Shown: in pieces, positions 47,327 through 58,002 of the stretch
How the letters are laid out: the number at the start of each line of letters is the position of its first letter
How positions within the stretch are numbered: the first letter of the stretch is position 1
NCBI RefSeq assembly: GCF_002105155.1
Contig: NW_019029022.1
Span: 1 to 64,000, forward strand
Direction of reading: 5' to 3'
Origin: Lobosporangium transversale
Taxonomy: Eukaryota > Mortierellomycota > Mortierellomycetes > Mortierellales > Mortierellaceae
Length of the DNA stretch: 64,000 nucleotides
Translations under genes and position numbers: made by a program
Notes under the pieces: generated by a model
Told to the model about the DNA's origin: nothing
Databases searched by the model: none
Seen by the model: only the letters and a program-made list of their open reading frames with translations

Positions 47327-47790
47327 CAATTCCTCACTTTTACTCACTTCTACTGTTGTCTCTACTCTACTCTGCTTCCACAGTTTTTAATCCTCTTTTT
47401 GAACATTATTCGAAACAAATACCCACCCTTCCTTGAACAACAAAATATGATAAGAGTTCTGCAAGGAAGGACTCATTGATGGGACATCAAGGGAAGAGTT
47501 GCGGAACGTATCCCACGAATGAGAAGCACCAACTCTATACCTGACATGGTTCACTCCCCGGCAAGGGTGATGTAGCGTCTGGATTCTTATGTCCTTACCA
47601 TTTGTATTATATTTTCTTATTTCACTTTTATTTATATCTCTTGGCTCAGTAACGAATTAAAAATTAAAATAAAAAAAAAAAAAGATGAATGACACGAAAT
47701 CATCCAGGCTTCCAGTTGCCTCAAAGACTTCTCTGTCTTGAAATGCGGCATATATACATCATAACCACAAGCAATCCCAAATACTATTAA
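47327..47790 (+). pseudogene. internal-deletion relic of the C2H2 zinc-finger gene
   Basis: 47327-47446 matches the 120-bp leader of the intact zinc-finger gene (52133-52252) with no indel and about one substitution, including the start codon (47447). Three bases later the sequence jumps to the third finger and 3' end: gcaaggaaggactcattgat, then the tail closest to the minus-strand copy at 50667. Similarity to the 3' flank of the 52253 gene continues weakly to about 47790. The remaining frame is ten codons (MIRVLQGRTH). The junction lies at a shared atga, as expected for a microhomology-mediated deletion. Confidence 0.75.
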
Positions 47791-49180
47791 AGTCTGCAGT
47801 TATAATGATGATTATTGCGGTTTGAATTAATTCAGTGCCCTGAAAGATTATTTTACGCATGTAATGGATTACAGGCAAAAGCCTCACATTTTTGTTGGGG
47901 TATCCTAACTATTTATTAAGGGTATGAGACGTCCATTAGATTAGAGTCCTCGTCAAAAATTGAATAAAATATCCTCCGTTTTTAGACAGAAAATGAAACC
48001 TACATGTAAATATCTTTTTTTAAGATTTTAATTCAAATTGAATATTTTAAAATATATTAGTCGACGACTTTTTGGCAAGGACTAACAAATATTCACTTGC
48101 TCAACAACATGGCCAGACATATTCTTTCCATAAGTGCCATTCAGCGGATGCACTTTCTTGCGTTTATTCGAACGTCTATAATTTCTACTAAGCCCGTGGC
48201 CTTTGAATGTGTTCTCATAATTTGCCCTGATGCAACGCCTGTTTGCACCACAGAACATCTCAGCAGGAGGTGTTTTCCTACAGTCTTCCAAAATAATCCT
48301 TGAGCCATAGAACGTGACTGTAACCCTAAAACATTCGTGAAGTACGACTTGAAGCTCTAAAAGTAGAGTGTCGTAACACTGCTATTTTTACTCCACAGGC
48401 TGAAATATGCGTACCTGCATTGCTTACGTACATTGCATCAACGCTCACCAACGGGCTAGAACCAAACTCGGGATTTTACCAAGTCGCACCAGTGTACTAT
48501 ACAACTCTGGGCACACTTTCGATTATGTTGGCTGGTTGCCTTACTCATCTTCCTCTTCTCACCCGACATTTCCCCTCTGTCAGCCAATTTAGAATAAACA
48601 TTTTGTATTGTGGTGAATCAGGCTGACGAGTGCTATGCAAGAAAAATGTATTGGAGGTGATTGCCTCACATGTCATTTTTTTTTAGAGTTTGGCGAAGAA
48701 ATTTTAGTGTACAGTCATGAAAAATAGGGAAGCAAAGTATTCAAAAATATATTTGAACCTTTTCCGACAAACAAACCACCGCATGGTTGTAACAAGTCCG
48801 GATCGTCAGTAGCACCCAGGAAGGCTCTGGGAACTCTCTGTAAATAATTAAATGCATTGCCGCTCTTTGATATTGCTGTGTATCACTCCTTTTGTCTGGT
48901 CTCATATCATCTTCACAGCCCTCATCACTTTCATGATATGGGAACTATAGTCGGCTTCTTAGGAAATAGTTCTCGCGACTATGTCATCACAAAGCTCAAC
49001 AGGAATCTCTTGAATAGCTTATTTCCCAGGGAATTTCAATGATGCGATGAATGTTGGCATGGCAGAAATATATGTTTTACATTCAAGTTAAAGTGGTTTA
49101 AATATATTTTGAATTGGAAAAATACTTTGCTTCCGAGTGATTTCCTAAAAGTAAACCGTGGTCTGCATTGTGACAAAATT
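47791..49180. other. gene-poor, scattered short open segments
   Basis: Minus strand 48070-48290 is open for about 70 codons with a Cys/Arg/Lys-rich composition (CGANRRCIRANYENT). Plus 48410-48625 is open with ordinary composition. Neither has start/splice context. Likely decayed sequence. Confidence 0.35.
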
Positions 49181-49197
49181 GTTTTATCTTGCATAGA

Positions 49198-50359
49198 ACA
49201 AGCGGGCATCTACCCCATACCAAACATAGCCCAGCGAAAATGAATGCTCACACATTTTACTAACTACATCTCATTTACTTGGCATCACAGCCATTTTGTC
49301 CACGCCGGATGCTTGGAAACTCCAGAGCTAGACGAGATGGCCGATGCGAAAAAACCTTAAGAGACATAGCCTAGTCAAAGCAGGATATCGCTCACCTAGG
49401 CTATAGCTACGGTATGAACCCCTTTTTCCAAAATCCTAATGAGCCATTGTAAATCGTATTTTTTCGATTTTACCACCGTTGGATTCAGAATTGGAAAAAT
49501 ACATATCTCCTGAGGGCTCCATGGGCTTCAAGTATGTTTATACCGCGCTCCATCCTTTTTGTCAACTTGATTAAAAGCTATATTGAAATGGCTGTCTAGA
49601 TTAGTCACATGATGTTTACTCTTCATACTCACGGCTATCATCTTTTGTCAGAAAGTGCTATAGCTGCTTGGAGAAATTGTGCTTCGGCGACCGCTACCAG
49701 TTCCATGTAGAGCCGGTCCAATTGGACTTAAAACGAGCTACTTTACAAAATATTGCGCGTCTTTTTTTGATTGCTCAATAAATTACAACCAGCAAGAGCC
49801 ACTGTACACAATGGGATTCAAAACTGATATTTTGCGGGAAGAATAAATTCGCCACATCAAATACACCAGCTCGAGAGCAGATATATTTTCAAATAAGCTG
49901 TCGCATTTGTCTTCTTTTTTTTATTTATTTTCTTATAACTATTCTCCCTGGATATTCACATCCAGTTTGAAGAAGGGGTAGGATCCTCATTTTTTTTTTT
50001 TTTTTTTTTTTGGGTTGAGTGAAATCCGCCATATGTGGAGTCGCATTTCTGATGTATCAATGGCTTATTTGTTGGATGCCTTTTTAGAAATAGGCGGCTA
50101 TTTTTTGGCCAAATGTTCAATTTTGAAACCCCCAAATGAATCAATCGAATCGTACTCACTAACTTTTGCCCACACTCTCATTTTCCTGATCACAGCTGTC
50201 CTCAGGCATACTGAAATAACCATTGAAGGCCATGTTGCTGATATTGCCAACGTCTTGGTTCCCTTCATGGCAGAGAATCTTCCCCAGACCGTATTAGAAA
50301 GCCTTTCTACTAATCTTAGAAGAAGGAAAGTGGTTCCTTCAATGAACAAGCAACGATAA
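49198..50359 (+). pseudogene. decayed multi-part coding region
   Basis: Successive plus-strand stretches look protein-like but are split by stops: EQAGIYPIPNIAQRK (49198 on); HFTNYISFTWHHSHFVHAGC; CYSCLEKLCFGDRYQFHVEP, then VQLDLKRATLQNIARLFLIA (about 49660-49780); then 50030-50359, an uninterrupted ORF with DVSMAYLLDAFLEIGGYFLA, SYSLTFAHTLIFLITAVLRH and ENLPQTVLESLSTNLRRRK. The order and shared strand suggest one ancestral gene, now broken. No family recognised. The last 330 nt could still be an active exon. Confidence 0.35.
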
Positions 50360-50666
50360 TCCAAACTGCATTAATTTGATTTCCTTAACAGTGGTCCTTG
50401 TAAAAATCTGAATTTATATGTGCTGTTTGTCAAGGCGGAGGATTTTTGAGGCGCCGAAGGCTTTGGTGATTTGCACAACATCATTTATTCACCAGAAACG
50501 AGGGAAGCTGGTCACATCCAGGCAAATATGAAGTAAAAAGCATGTCTTTATTCTTTTTTTTATTTTCTATTGCTGAGTCAAAGGTAAATAAAAAAGAACA
50601 AAAATTATATAATCCAGATGCCTGTCGGATTTCGGACTTGTATCGCCAGGCATGGAGCGAGGCATG

Positions 50667-51663
50667 TCAGGTATAGAATTGGTGCTTCTCATTCGTGCGA
50701 TACGTTCCGCAACTCTTCCCTTGATGTCTCATCAATGAGTCCTTCCTTGTAAACCCCTTCATACAATACTCGCAGACATACATTTTGGTTCTAGGAGAAT
50801 GAGTTTTCTTATGCCGTTCAAGGTCAGCGCTCCTTAGGAACCTTCTATTGCAGCTTTCTACCTCACAAAAGTATTTCTTTTCCTCTGGAGAATGAGTTCT
50901 GATATGTGCCCTGAGATTGGAAGCATTGGTTGCCGTCGTAGCACAAATATGGCAGACATATTTGGATGATTTGGCCAAAGTTGTTGCGGTCTGTGGGCAA
51001 GAGAGTAGGGAGAGAGATGAGAAAGGAGAAGACGAAGAGGACGTAGGGAAATTAGATGAGGGCAATGGGAAGGGGAAGAGGAAGGGGAAGGGGGAGAAGA
51101 AGGATAACAGAAGTAGAAAGGTGTGCAAGCTAGGTCGTATGGCTTAGACAATAAACGATCGGAGGAGGAGGGCACAAATTCCAAGGATGCTTCCTGAATC
51201 GAGAGAACGTTTCTTCCTTGATCACAACTGGATACAAAATGGACTACACTATTTAGCGGGAGGTCATACTTTTCCTAATAGAGAAAATAGAATATTCAGA
51301 GCGTCAATTCTCCTGACTAGACTATATGTCTGAAATTCATTAAGAAACAGATTATTGGCCTTTTTATTTTTCAATTATTACTGGGGTATTGAAAGGGATA
51401 GCAGTATATTGGTGTAGATATTGCTGCTGATGCTCCTGGCTTAATGGAATTGGACAGCTTGCATTGACAGCGACCGGACGAGTATCGATCAATGCGTCTG
51501 GTGTATCTTGGTGAAACTCCAAACTTTGGCTAGACCGAGGCTCTATACCAGATAAGAAGTCTACATCGAAGTCTTCTGGCTCTTCTGGCTCTTCTGGCTC
51601 TTCTGGCGGACTCGGTGGTATTGACCAGAGACATGGTTTTATACTTTGGTGAAGTATCTCCAT
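50667..51663 (-). pseudogene. C2H2 zinc-finger gene copy with disrupted linker frame
   Basis: Minus-strand paralogue of the 52253 gene. First part: 51663-51382 starts MEILHQSIKPCLWSIPPSPP, has a four-fold EEP repeat and ends FNTP. A likely intron (GTAATA...ATTAG) leads to 51274, EKYDLPLNSVVHFVSSCDQG, and on to SKPYDLACTPFYFCYP. The three fingers (YVCHICATTATNASNLRAHI; CEVESCNRRFLRSADLERH; CEYCMKGFTRKDSLMRH...C) are intact but in a different frame, reached through a C/T-rich tract (51000-51120). Either an indel broke the gene, or an extra intron ending cccacag at 50991 bypasses the tract; no strong phase-0 donor was seen. The first-intron donor is also weaker than in the intact copy. Confidence 0.55.
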
Positions 51664-52252
51664 TATTTTAAAGGTTCAATGGCTCAATGAAGGGCAAAGA
51701 ACTATAGAAGTATGTAGTATTGGTTACGCTGAAAACGAGAAGGGGTTGAAAGGAGTGCTCTGGATTTTGGGAAAGGGAAAGCATTGTTTTGAAGGGTCAA
51801 GAGTTCAAAAAGAGGGCAAAAAATTATGGAGTAGATAGATAGTATTGATGATGTTGAAAATGAGAAGACTTGAAAGAAGAAGCAATAAATTTCATATTTC
51901 TAAAAGCTATGCATGTGAGGGTTAGATGTGGATGTGCCACAAAAGTTAAAACCCAGCATGCATAAACTGGCCTTTAGATCTGCAGTGGCATGAGGGAATA
52001 AACGACGAGCATTTGCAATGTGCTATGTGCTGATTGAGCCAAACGTTGTATGACGATGGTTACAGTTACAGTTCGAGAACCTTGTCCTGCAGGACTACAA
52101 AATGAATTGCTTCTGATGATCTTTTAGCTCAACAATTCCTCACTTTTACTCACTTCTACTGTTGTCTCTACTCTACTCTGCTTCCACAGTTTTTTATCCT
52201 CTTTTTGAACATTATTCGAAACAAATACCCACCCTTCCTTGAACAACAAAAT
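51664..52252. promoter_or_regulatory. divergent region between two zinc-finger paralogues
   Basis: 589 bp between head-to-head zinc-finger copies. The right 120 bp (52133-52252) is the conserved leader also present at 47327. No gene inside. Confidence 0.45.
51670..51895. repeat. diverged tandem repeat (~120 bp unit, two copies)
   Basis: 51671-51790 and 51791-51895 share an ordered series of motifs (ttcaa...agggcaaa.aa.tat.gagta...agtattg.t.a.g.tgaaaa.gagaag...ttgaaag). They form the leader of the minus-strand zinc-finger copy. Their minus strand has a ctctttttgaac segment also found in the leader of the 52253 copy. Confidence 0.45.
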
Positions 52253-53141
52253 ATGATATCGCCAAGTCCCCCAAATGAGTCTGAAGGCACTGCTACAGAG
52301 ATCTGGTCTGGAGTTGAGTATGAAAACTCCGATATAGATTGCTGTTCTGAAGCTAATCTACTGATGGGCCAAGACTTGCAATCCGACCAACATACATCAG
52401 ACTCATGGATCGATAATCGTCCGATAGTCGATCTAAACTGGTCAGTTCTATTAGCCCAGGAGAACCAGCAGGAACATCTATACCCAATTAGCGTCATCCG
52501 TTCCAATACTCCTGTAGTAAGTAGGAACAAAAGGCTCAAGCCTCAGACATATAGTGTAACCAGGAAACTATACACACCATTAACAGTTTTTCTATAAGGA
52601 ATGTGATGGCTGTACACCAAATAGTTCAATCCCTTTTGTACTCTGTTGTGACCAAGAACGATCCTCGGCCTTAGTAGTCTCCACCCCTAATCAACCATTG
52701 TGTGACCCGTACGACCTAGAGACGTCCGTGATTGTCGATACTCAGCTAGTTTGTAAACCCTCCCACTCCTTCTCCTATCCCTCTCCGCCTTCCTCTCCCC
52801 CTCTCTTATTGTCCTCTTCCCCACAGACCGCAACAACCTCTTTGACCAAATCATCCAAATATGTCTGCCATATTTGTACTATGACAGCAACCAATGCTTC
52901 CAATCTCAGTGCACATATCAGAACTCATTCTCCAGACGAAAAGAAATACTTCTGTGAGGTAGAAGGCTGCAATAGAAGGTTCCTGAGGAACGCTGACCTT
53001 GAACGACATAAGAAAAAACATTCCCCTGGAACCGAAATGAATGTCTGTGAGTATTGTATGAAGAGTTTTACAAGGAAGGACTCATTGAAGAGACATCGAG
53101 ACAATACTTGCAGGGCTCTCCCTATGAATGAGGAACGCTAA
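52253..53141 (+). CDS. three-finger C2H2 zinc-finger protein (intact copy)
   Basis: Exons 52253-52516 and 52599-53141 give 268 aa; the 82-nt intron GTAAGT...ATAAG joins SNTPV to ECDGCTPNSS in phase 0. The N-terminal half is Asp/Ser/Glu-rich, as in activation regions; a Ser/Pro-rich linker follows. The C-terminal fingers are C-x2-C-x12-H-x3-H (VCHICTMTATNASNLSAHIRTH), C-x4-C-x12-H-x3-H (CEVEGCNRRFLRNADLERHKKKH, written here as seen in two parts: CEVEGC and RRFLRNADLERH) and an atypical last finger CEYCMKSFTRKDSLKRH with terminal Cys instead of His. Presumably a nuclear DNA-binding transcription factor. It belongs to a local family of three copies. Target genes unknown. Confidence 0.85.
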
Positions 53142-53868
53142 CTCTATACCCAACATAATCTGGCGATACAGGTCCGAAATCTGACAAGGCTGGTCTCGTA
53201 TCTGGGTTGCCGTAATTTTTTTTTTCTTTGATCCCTTGGCTCAGTAATAAAAATTACTAAAAAAAATAAAGACATTCTTTTACTCCACATTTGCTGGACA
53301 TGACCTACTACTCTCGTTCCTGGTGAGTAAATGAGGTGGTACAAAAATTACATGTAAGAGCTGAATTCACAGAAGCCTTTAGTGCCTAGAAACTTCTCTT
53401 TCTTGACAAGCAGCATACATTCATCATCAAAAACAAGAATTTTACAAGCACCAAATAGATGGTTAATGAAATTGGGTTATTGTTGCATGTAGATTGAGAG
53501 AGTCCCTTTTTTTCTAAGATAAGTAGGAAGTATTTCCAAAGCCAATCTAAGTAGGGGATTCCTTGCTACAAAGGAAACCGAGATGTTGGCAATTACAGGA
53601 ACATTATCATCTTTAAACAGTCCATTCCTTTGCGGAAGAAGGATTACAAATTACTTTCCTGCCAATTGTTTTGTTTGCACCCTGACTCGTTGGTCTGTGC
53701 ATGAAGCTCTGATTTTTTCATTTTTATCCTTGCATGATTGTCTCAAAAACTATTCTTTACTTCTGTACACATCAATGAAAAGTATCATAAAATTTTTAAA
53801 TTGACTTTCCTAAAAGTTTTATTCTAAAATGATGAAATACAAGTGCCCATCTCATTCTTATAGCCGGT
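53142..53868. other. 3' flank of zinc-finger gene, no gene seen
   Basis: Contains AATAAA-like signals near 53265, a segment (53385-53460) that resembles the flank of the deletion relic, and no coding pattern. Confidence 0.5.
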
Positions 53869-54235
53869 ACAGACGCTTACCGGGCCCTTCACGGTTCTCG
53901 GGATCTTCCGTTTGATCTCAGAACCGTCATCAGTGCTTTCCCAGACTTGCTTGAGGTCCTCGACACCGAATGCATTCTGGCCTCTTGCATTTCAGTGCTT
54001 GAATTGCCACAGCTAGATCCTCGTCAGCAACTGGTGAACCTTCAATTTCGTTAGGGCCTGTAGCCTTCTCTCTTCCCCCATATTCATTTGTTGTGGCTCT
54101 TCTTCATCCAACCCCTGTTTGTCCTCATTTTATACTACTCTGAAGTTCCAGTTGTTCATTGTAGGAACCTCAGCGATTAGATGTTCAAAATATGCCTCTC
54201 CTTGCTGTTTGTATCGGTTGTGTCGAGTGTATTGA
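53869..54235 (-). pseudogene. decayed minus-strand coding fragment
   Basis: Minus-strand pieces in order: FQYTRHNRYKQQGEAYFEHL, then AEVPTMNNWNFRVV and a stop; DKQGLDEEEPQQMNMGEERR; EIEGSPVADEDLAVAIQALK; then NAFGVEDLKQVWESTDDGSE and IKRKIPRTVKGP, followed by GTAAGC, a good splice donor. The pieces sit in different frames, so the gene is broken by indels or stops. Composition is clearly protein-like. No family recognised. Confidence 0.4.
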
Positions 54236-55153
54236 AAAAGTCAACGACTTTTTTTGTGTAAATATACAAATGATGCATACCATATAAGGATATCATGTGA
54301 GAATATATGTATATTTGTATGTGGCTATATTTCATCGTTTTAGAATAGAACTTTTAAGGAGGTCAATTTAAAGTGCCATAAAAATATGTTTCGACCGTAT
54401 ATGAATATCCCTCTCTCTCTCTTTTTTTTTTTTTTTTTTTTTTTTTTTCATGAACTTCCAGCTGCGGTTACGTTGCTTCTCTCTATCACTGCACTCCAAT
54501 TCTTAGGCAACAAACTGGACTATTACCTGGCCTCAGCATCACAATCGCTCATAAAGAAGAGTGCTTCTCACACAAGAACCTGGGTATAGGCATTAATCAC
54601 ACTACACACCTCATGTAGGCTCTATCAAGGGCAAGTTCGGCCATGGATCGGCTTCCAGGCTTGGACGGAAACTTTGCTTGCTCACGGAGCTATATGGATG
54701 AAGATCACTACAAATCTGGCTGTAGGAACAGATGATGCAGTGATGGTGACATTTATTGAGTGATAGCGACGAGAACCGATATCTCACCTTTATAATCACT
54801 GTCCAATACGGCAGTATTGTAAGCATTTTTTTTTTTTTTTTTTTTTGTATCTAAAGTCTACGAAAAGAGATACCCTTCTCTCTTTTTTTTTAAAAAACAG
54901 CAATGTATTAATGTCAAAGAAATAAGGGGCACCTTTGACGCTCAGCCAATAAAACTCCTCTCGTTCGTTCATTTATAACTGCGTTTTTTTTAAAAAAAAA
55001 GTAGCCACGTTACACAGCTGTTGTTACACACCATGAACGAATTGAACAATTATGTATTAAAAGGATGCGCTGTCTGAAATTTTTATTATATGTATGTTAT
55101 TATTTTTTGAATCTTTTCTTAAATAAAGCAGTTTAGCGGTAGTGCCAGCCGCC
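54236..55153. other. intergenic, no supported gene
   Basis: T27 run at about 54422-54448 and T22 at 54826-54846. Short open segments but nothing supportable. Confidence 0.45.
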
Positions 55154-57048
55154 TCAAATTCTCCTTTTATACTTCTCCTTTGCTCTTTCTCTTTCTCCTT
55201 CTCTTTCTCTTTCTCGTACCCGATCCTGATCCCGTTTACGAGCGTCATCTCGATCATTGCGGTTATCACAACTGCCCCCACTGTCTCTAGGATCACGTCT
55301 TGAATCTCTCTCACGATCACGGTCTCGATCTCTTTCTCTGTCACGGTCTCTAGTACGATCTCTGCCGCTGTCTCTGTTACGATCTCTGTCACGGTCTCTG
55401 TCACGATCTCTGTCACGGTCTCTGTCACGATCTCTGTCACGGTCCCTGTCTCTATCTCTGCTGTCTCTTTCTATGCTGTCTCTACTCTCTTCGCCATCAC
55501 GTCTATACCTATTGTCTACACTCTCTTTATCTTCACGCCTACTTGTTCTTGTATCAAGAGAATCTCTTGCGTCTCTGTTGCCCTTAGGATCCCTCTGAGC
55601 ATTTTGTGACCCATAGCTGCCAGATCGTCCCGTAGTATGCCTCTCAGGCACCTTGATAGTCTGTGGAATGCGTGATTCGCCAGGCTTGATATACTTTTTG
55701 GTAATCGGCTCTGGTTCTTTAGGCTTGGCTCCTAGTCCAAGTAGCGCTGGTCGTCGATTGTACTCAATCCTATGTGAAACAAACATGAAATGAAAGATCA
55801 ATCAATCAATGTCCATTTTATACTCGTTATTCATCTTTCCTCAAAGTGAAGGGAAACAAAAGGAAAACAAGGGATAATTTGAGCTATACAGTTTTTTTTT
55901 TTAAAAAATAAATAAATAAATATCCAATACTTACGCTTCAGATCCTTTCATGTCACCATTCCACCCCATGCCACGCAGTAATGCTGCGCCAAACTCCTCC
56001 ACAGGAACTTTTTCATAGTCTTCTAATGTTGCCTCGTCAGGGAGATCTTCTAGATTCTTTTGGAAAGCTTCTGTGTCGTCGATGTTTTCCTGTCCACCGA
56101 TGGTTAGCTTTCGAATCTCCTCTGAATTCTCGTCGGATACGGCTAGTTGAAGTGAAGGAGATAACATAAAAGAAATGAAAAACAAAAAATAACGATTTAG
56201 ATGACCGGATCAATCTTTGAAAAGTCTTGATAAAAAAAAAAAAAAAAAAAAAAGATAAAGATCGACTTGCTATTGATACCTTCCAAGATTTTCCTTGTTG
56301 CAGCTTCTTCCAATGTCTCTTCCCTTGGCTCCATGACTACATCTTTTGTCATCTCCAGCGTTGTAGTCGATGTTGTAGTTGTAGTTGTAGTTGTAGTTGT
56401 AGTTGCAGTTGTAGTTGTACTTGAATTAACATCGCCAGCTCCAGAACCGGAACTACTTGTATCGTTCGAACTATGCTCTATTCTGGCTCGCTTTGTGATC
56501 TGTAGTCCATATTTAATTTCCTTGACTGGTTCCTCAACAATTTCATTACTATGTTTGCCGGCCTCGCCTGGCATATATATTTTTTTTCTCTTTTCCAATA
56601 CTTTTTGCCGCCAATCTGCATCTTCCAGAGGGATCACCAATGGCTTCGCTTCTTCTTCTGGCACAAGACTAGCAAATCAGTCATACAGTCAACAGTGGAA
56701 TGGTTCGTTAATTTAGTTGCTTTGAAATGCAGCTCAACACCGATCTATATATTCACTCGTAAAAATAATATAGAGAGATCATACAGGATGTGTCGCTTAG
56801 AAGCGTAAGTTGGCCAATTACCTCTTAATTTTGTTTTCATCAAACCCAACGATAAGTTCGTCCTTTGGTTTGTCGGCTTTATCATCTTGATGTGCACCAA
56901 ACGCTGATACTGTTCTCTTATTAACTAGAGGCGCCTTCTTTCCTTTGCCCATGACGCCAAATGATAGTTTGACAGGACCCGATGTTGATGATTTCCCATC
57001 ACCATTAGCTGCTGGCAATGGCCCTGAGGGGGATCCCTCTGCAGACAT
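55154..57048 (-). CDS. SPP2: pre-mRNA splicing factor Spp2-like G-patch protein
   Basis: Minus-strand exons 57048-56822, 56668-56280, 56142-55935 and 55769-55154 give 479 aa. The core is the Spp2/GPKOW G-patch segment [20 protein letters not shown], followed by [17 protein letters not shown]. Spp2 recruits and activates the DEAH helicase Prp2 on the spliceosome before the first splicing step. The N-terminus has [13 protein letters not shown], also typical. A poly-Thr run (GTTGTA repeat, 56370-56418) and an Arg-Asp alternating tail (about 55320-55460) are low-complexity additions; the tail recalls RD/RS regions of splicing factors. Start chosen at MSAEGSP (57048); an in-frame ATG at 57132 would add 28 residues. 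Confidence 0.92.
55320..55460. repeat. RD-dipeptide coding repeat
   Basis: Tandem variants of the 12-nt unit ctgtcacgatct/ctgtcacggtct, encoding alternating Arg-Asp on the minus strand within SPP2. Confidence 0.85.
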
Positions 57049-57275
57049 GATGTATACGGATGGTGTATGTGTATAAGAGGAGAAAGGCGTTGTGAATAAG
57101 TTAATGTAAACACCATCAATTGAAACATGCATTCAATTAGTTTTTTTTAAGCTCCATTGCTGAAACTTTAATTTCAAGCCACCATGTAACATCTCGACGC
57201 TTGACCGAAGTCTTTTTTTTTTAACTTTCATTCTTCACAACAAGGCGCAGACGTTTAACAACTTATACAGCTACA
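57049..57275. promoter_or_regulatory. 227-bp divergent promoter SPP2 / SUS1
   Basis: The only DNA between the start codons of the outward-facing SPP2 and SUS1. Contains poly-T tracts and a cgttt...aacaac AT-rich core; no TATA box on either side. Part may be coding if SPP2 begins at 57132. Confidence 0.5.
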
Positions 57276-58002
57276 ATGAGTTCAGTAACAAGCGACCATC
57301 TACGATCTAATTTGCATAGAGAACTTGTCGAGTCTGGAAAACGAGATCAGTAAGCATTTTACAAGAGTCATTTTGTGGAAGCAAAGAAGAAGAAAAGAGA
57401 TGAAAAGGAAACATGTACATGCTATTTCCCCATTGACATGACCAACATCTTTTTTTTTTTTTTTTTTTTTTTATCAATGTACAATAATGTGAACATTTTA
57501 TTTAGACTTGTGGAACTCTTGCGTGCAAAATTGATTGATTCTGGTTGGCGTGACGACTTGAAGGCTTATACGAGAGGTAATTTTCTTTTACCTTCATTCA
57601 ATATGACAGTCAAACAGACATAATCAACTGAGCATTAGGGGCAAGGAAGGCTTCGAAGAAGTATGCTTACATTTTCTTTTATTGATATCTTGGGCTTAAT
57701 AGAAAAGATACAATCCAAAGATTCCTCAATGACTGTGGATGAGATCATCAAGGAGGTGAGCCCATACGCCCGAGGTAAAATGAACAAAAGATAAAAAAGG
57801 AAAAAAAAAAAACAGATTACCTATAGCAAAAACAGCATCTACAGACAGTAACATTCGTTATCAATTAATCACAGAATGTTACGCTCACTCTTGTTTTTTC
57901 CCCCTTTTTTTTTAAAAAAAAAAATTAACAGCTACTATTCCTGACAAAATCAAAACGGAATTATTAACCCAGATCAGCGCCTTTGTCGAAGAGAATCTTT
58001 AA
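57276..58002 (+). CDS. SUS1: SUS1/ENY2, SAGA DUB module and TREX-2 subunit
   Basis: Exons 57276-57349, 57506-57576, 57703-57774 and 57932-58002 give 95 aa, normal for the family. The helical core LVELLRAKLIDSGWRDDLKA, then the MTVDEIIKEVSPYAR and IPDKIKTELLTQISAFVEEN segments, match ENY2. The protein links SAGA histone H2B deubiquitination with mRNA export at nuclear pores. Three introns (156, 126 and 157 nt) together exceed the coding length. In yeast SUS1 splicing is itself regulated. A poly(T) tract lies in the first intron. Confidence 0.96.

Noticed and set aside
20204-53890. Shared string gcttac[t/c]gggcccttcac at 20205 and 53875
   Set aside because: Both are exon-end/donor contexts on the minus strand, but the similarity does not extend beyond about 18 nt; probably coincidence.
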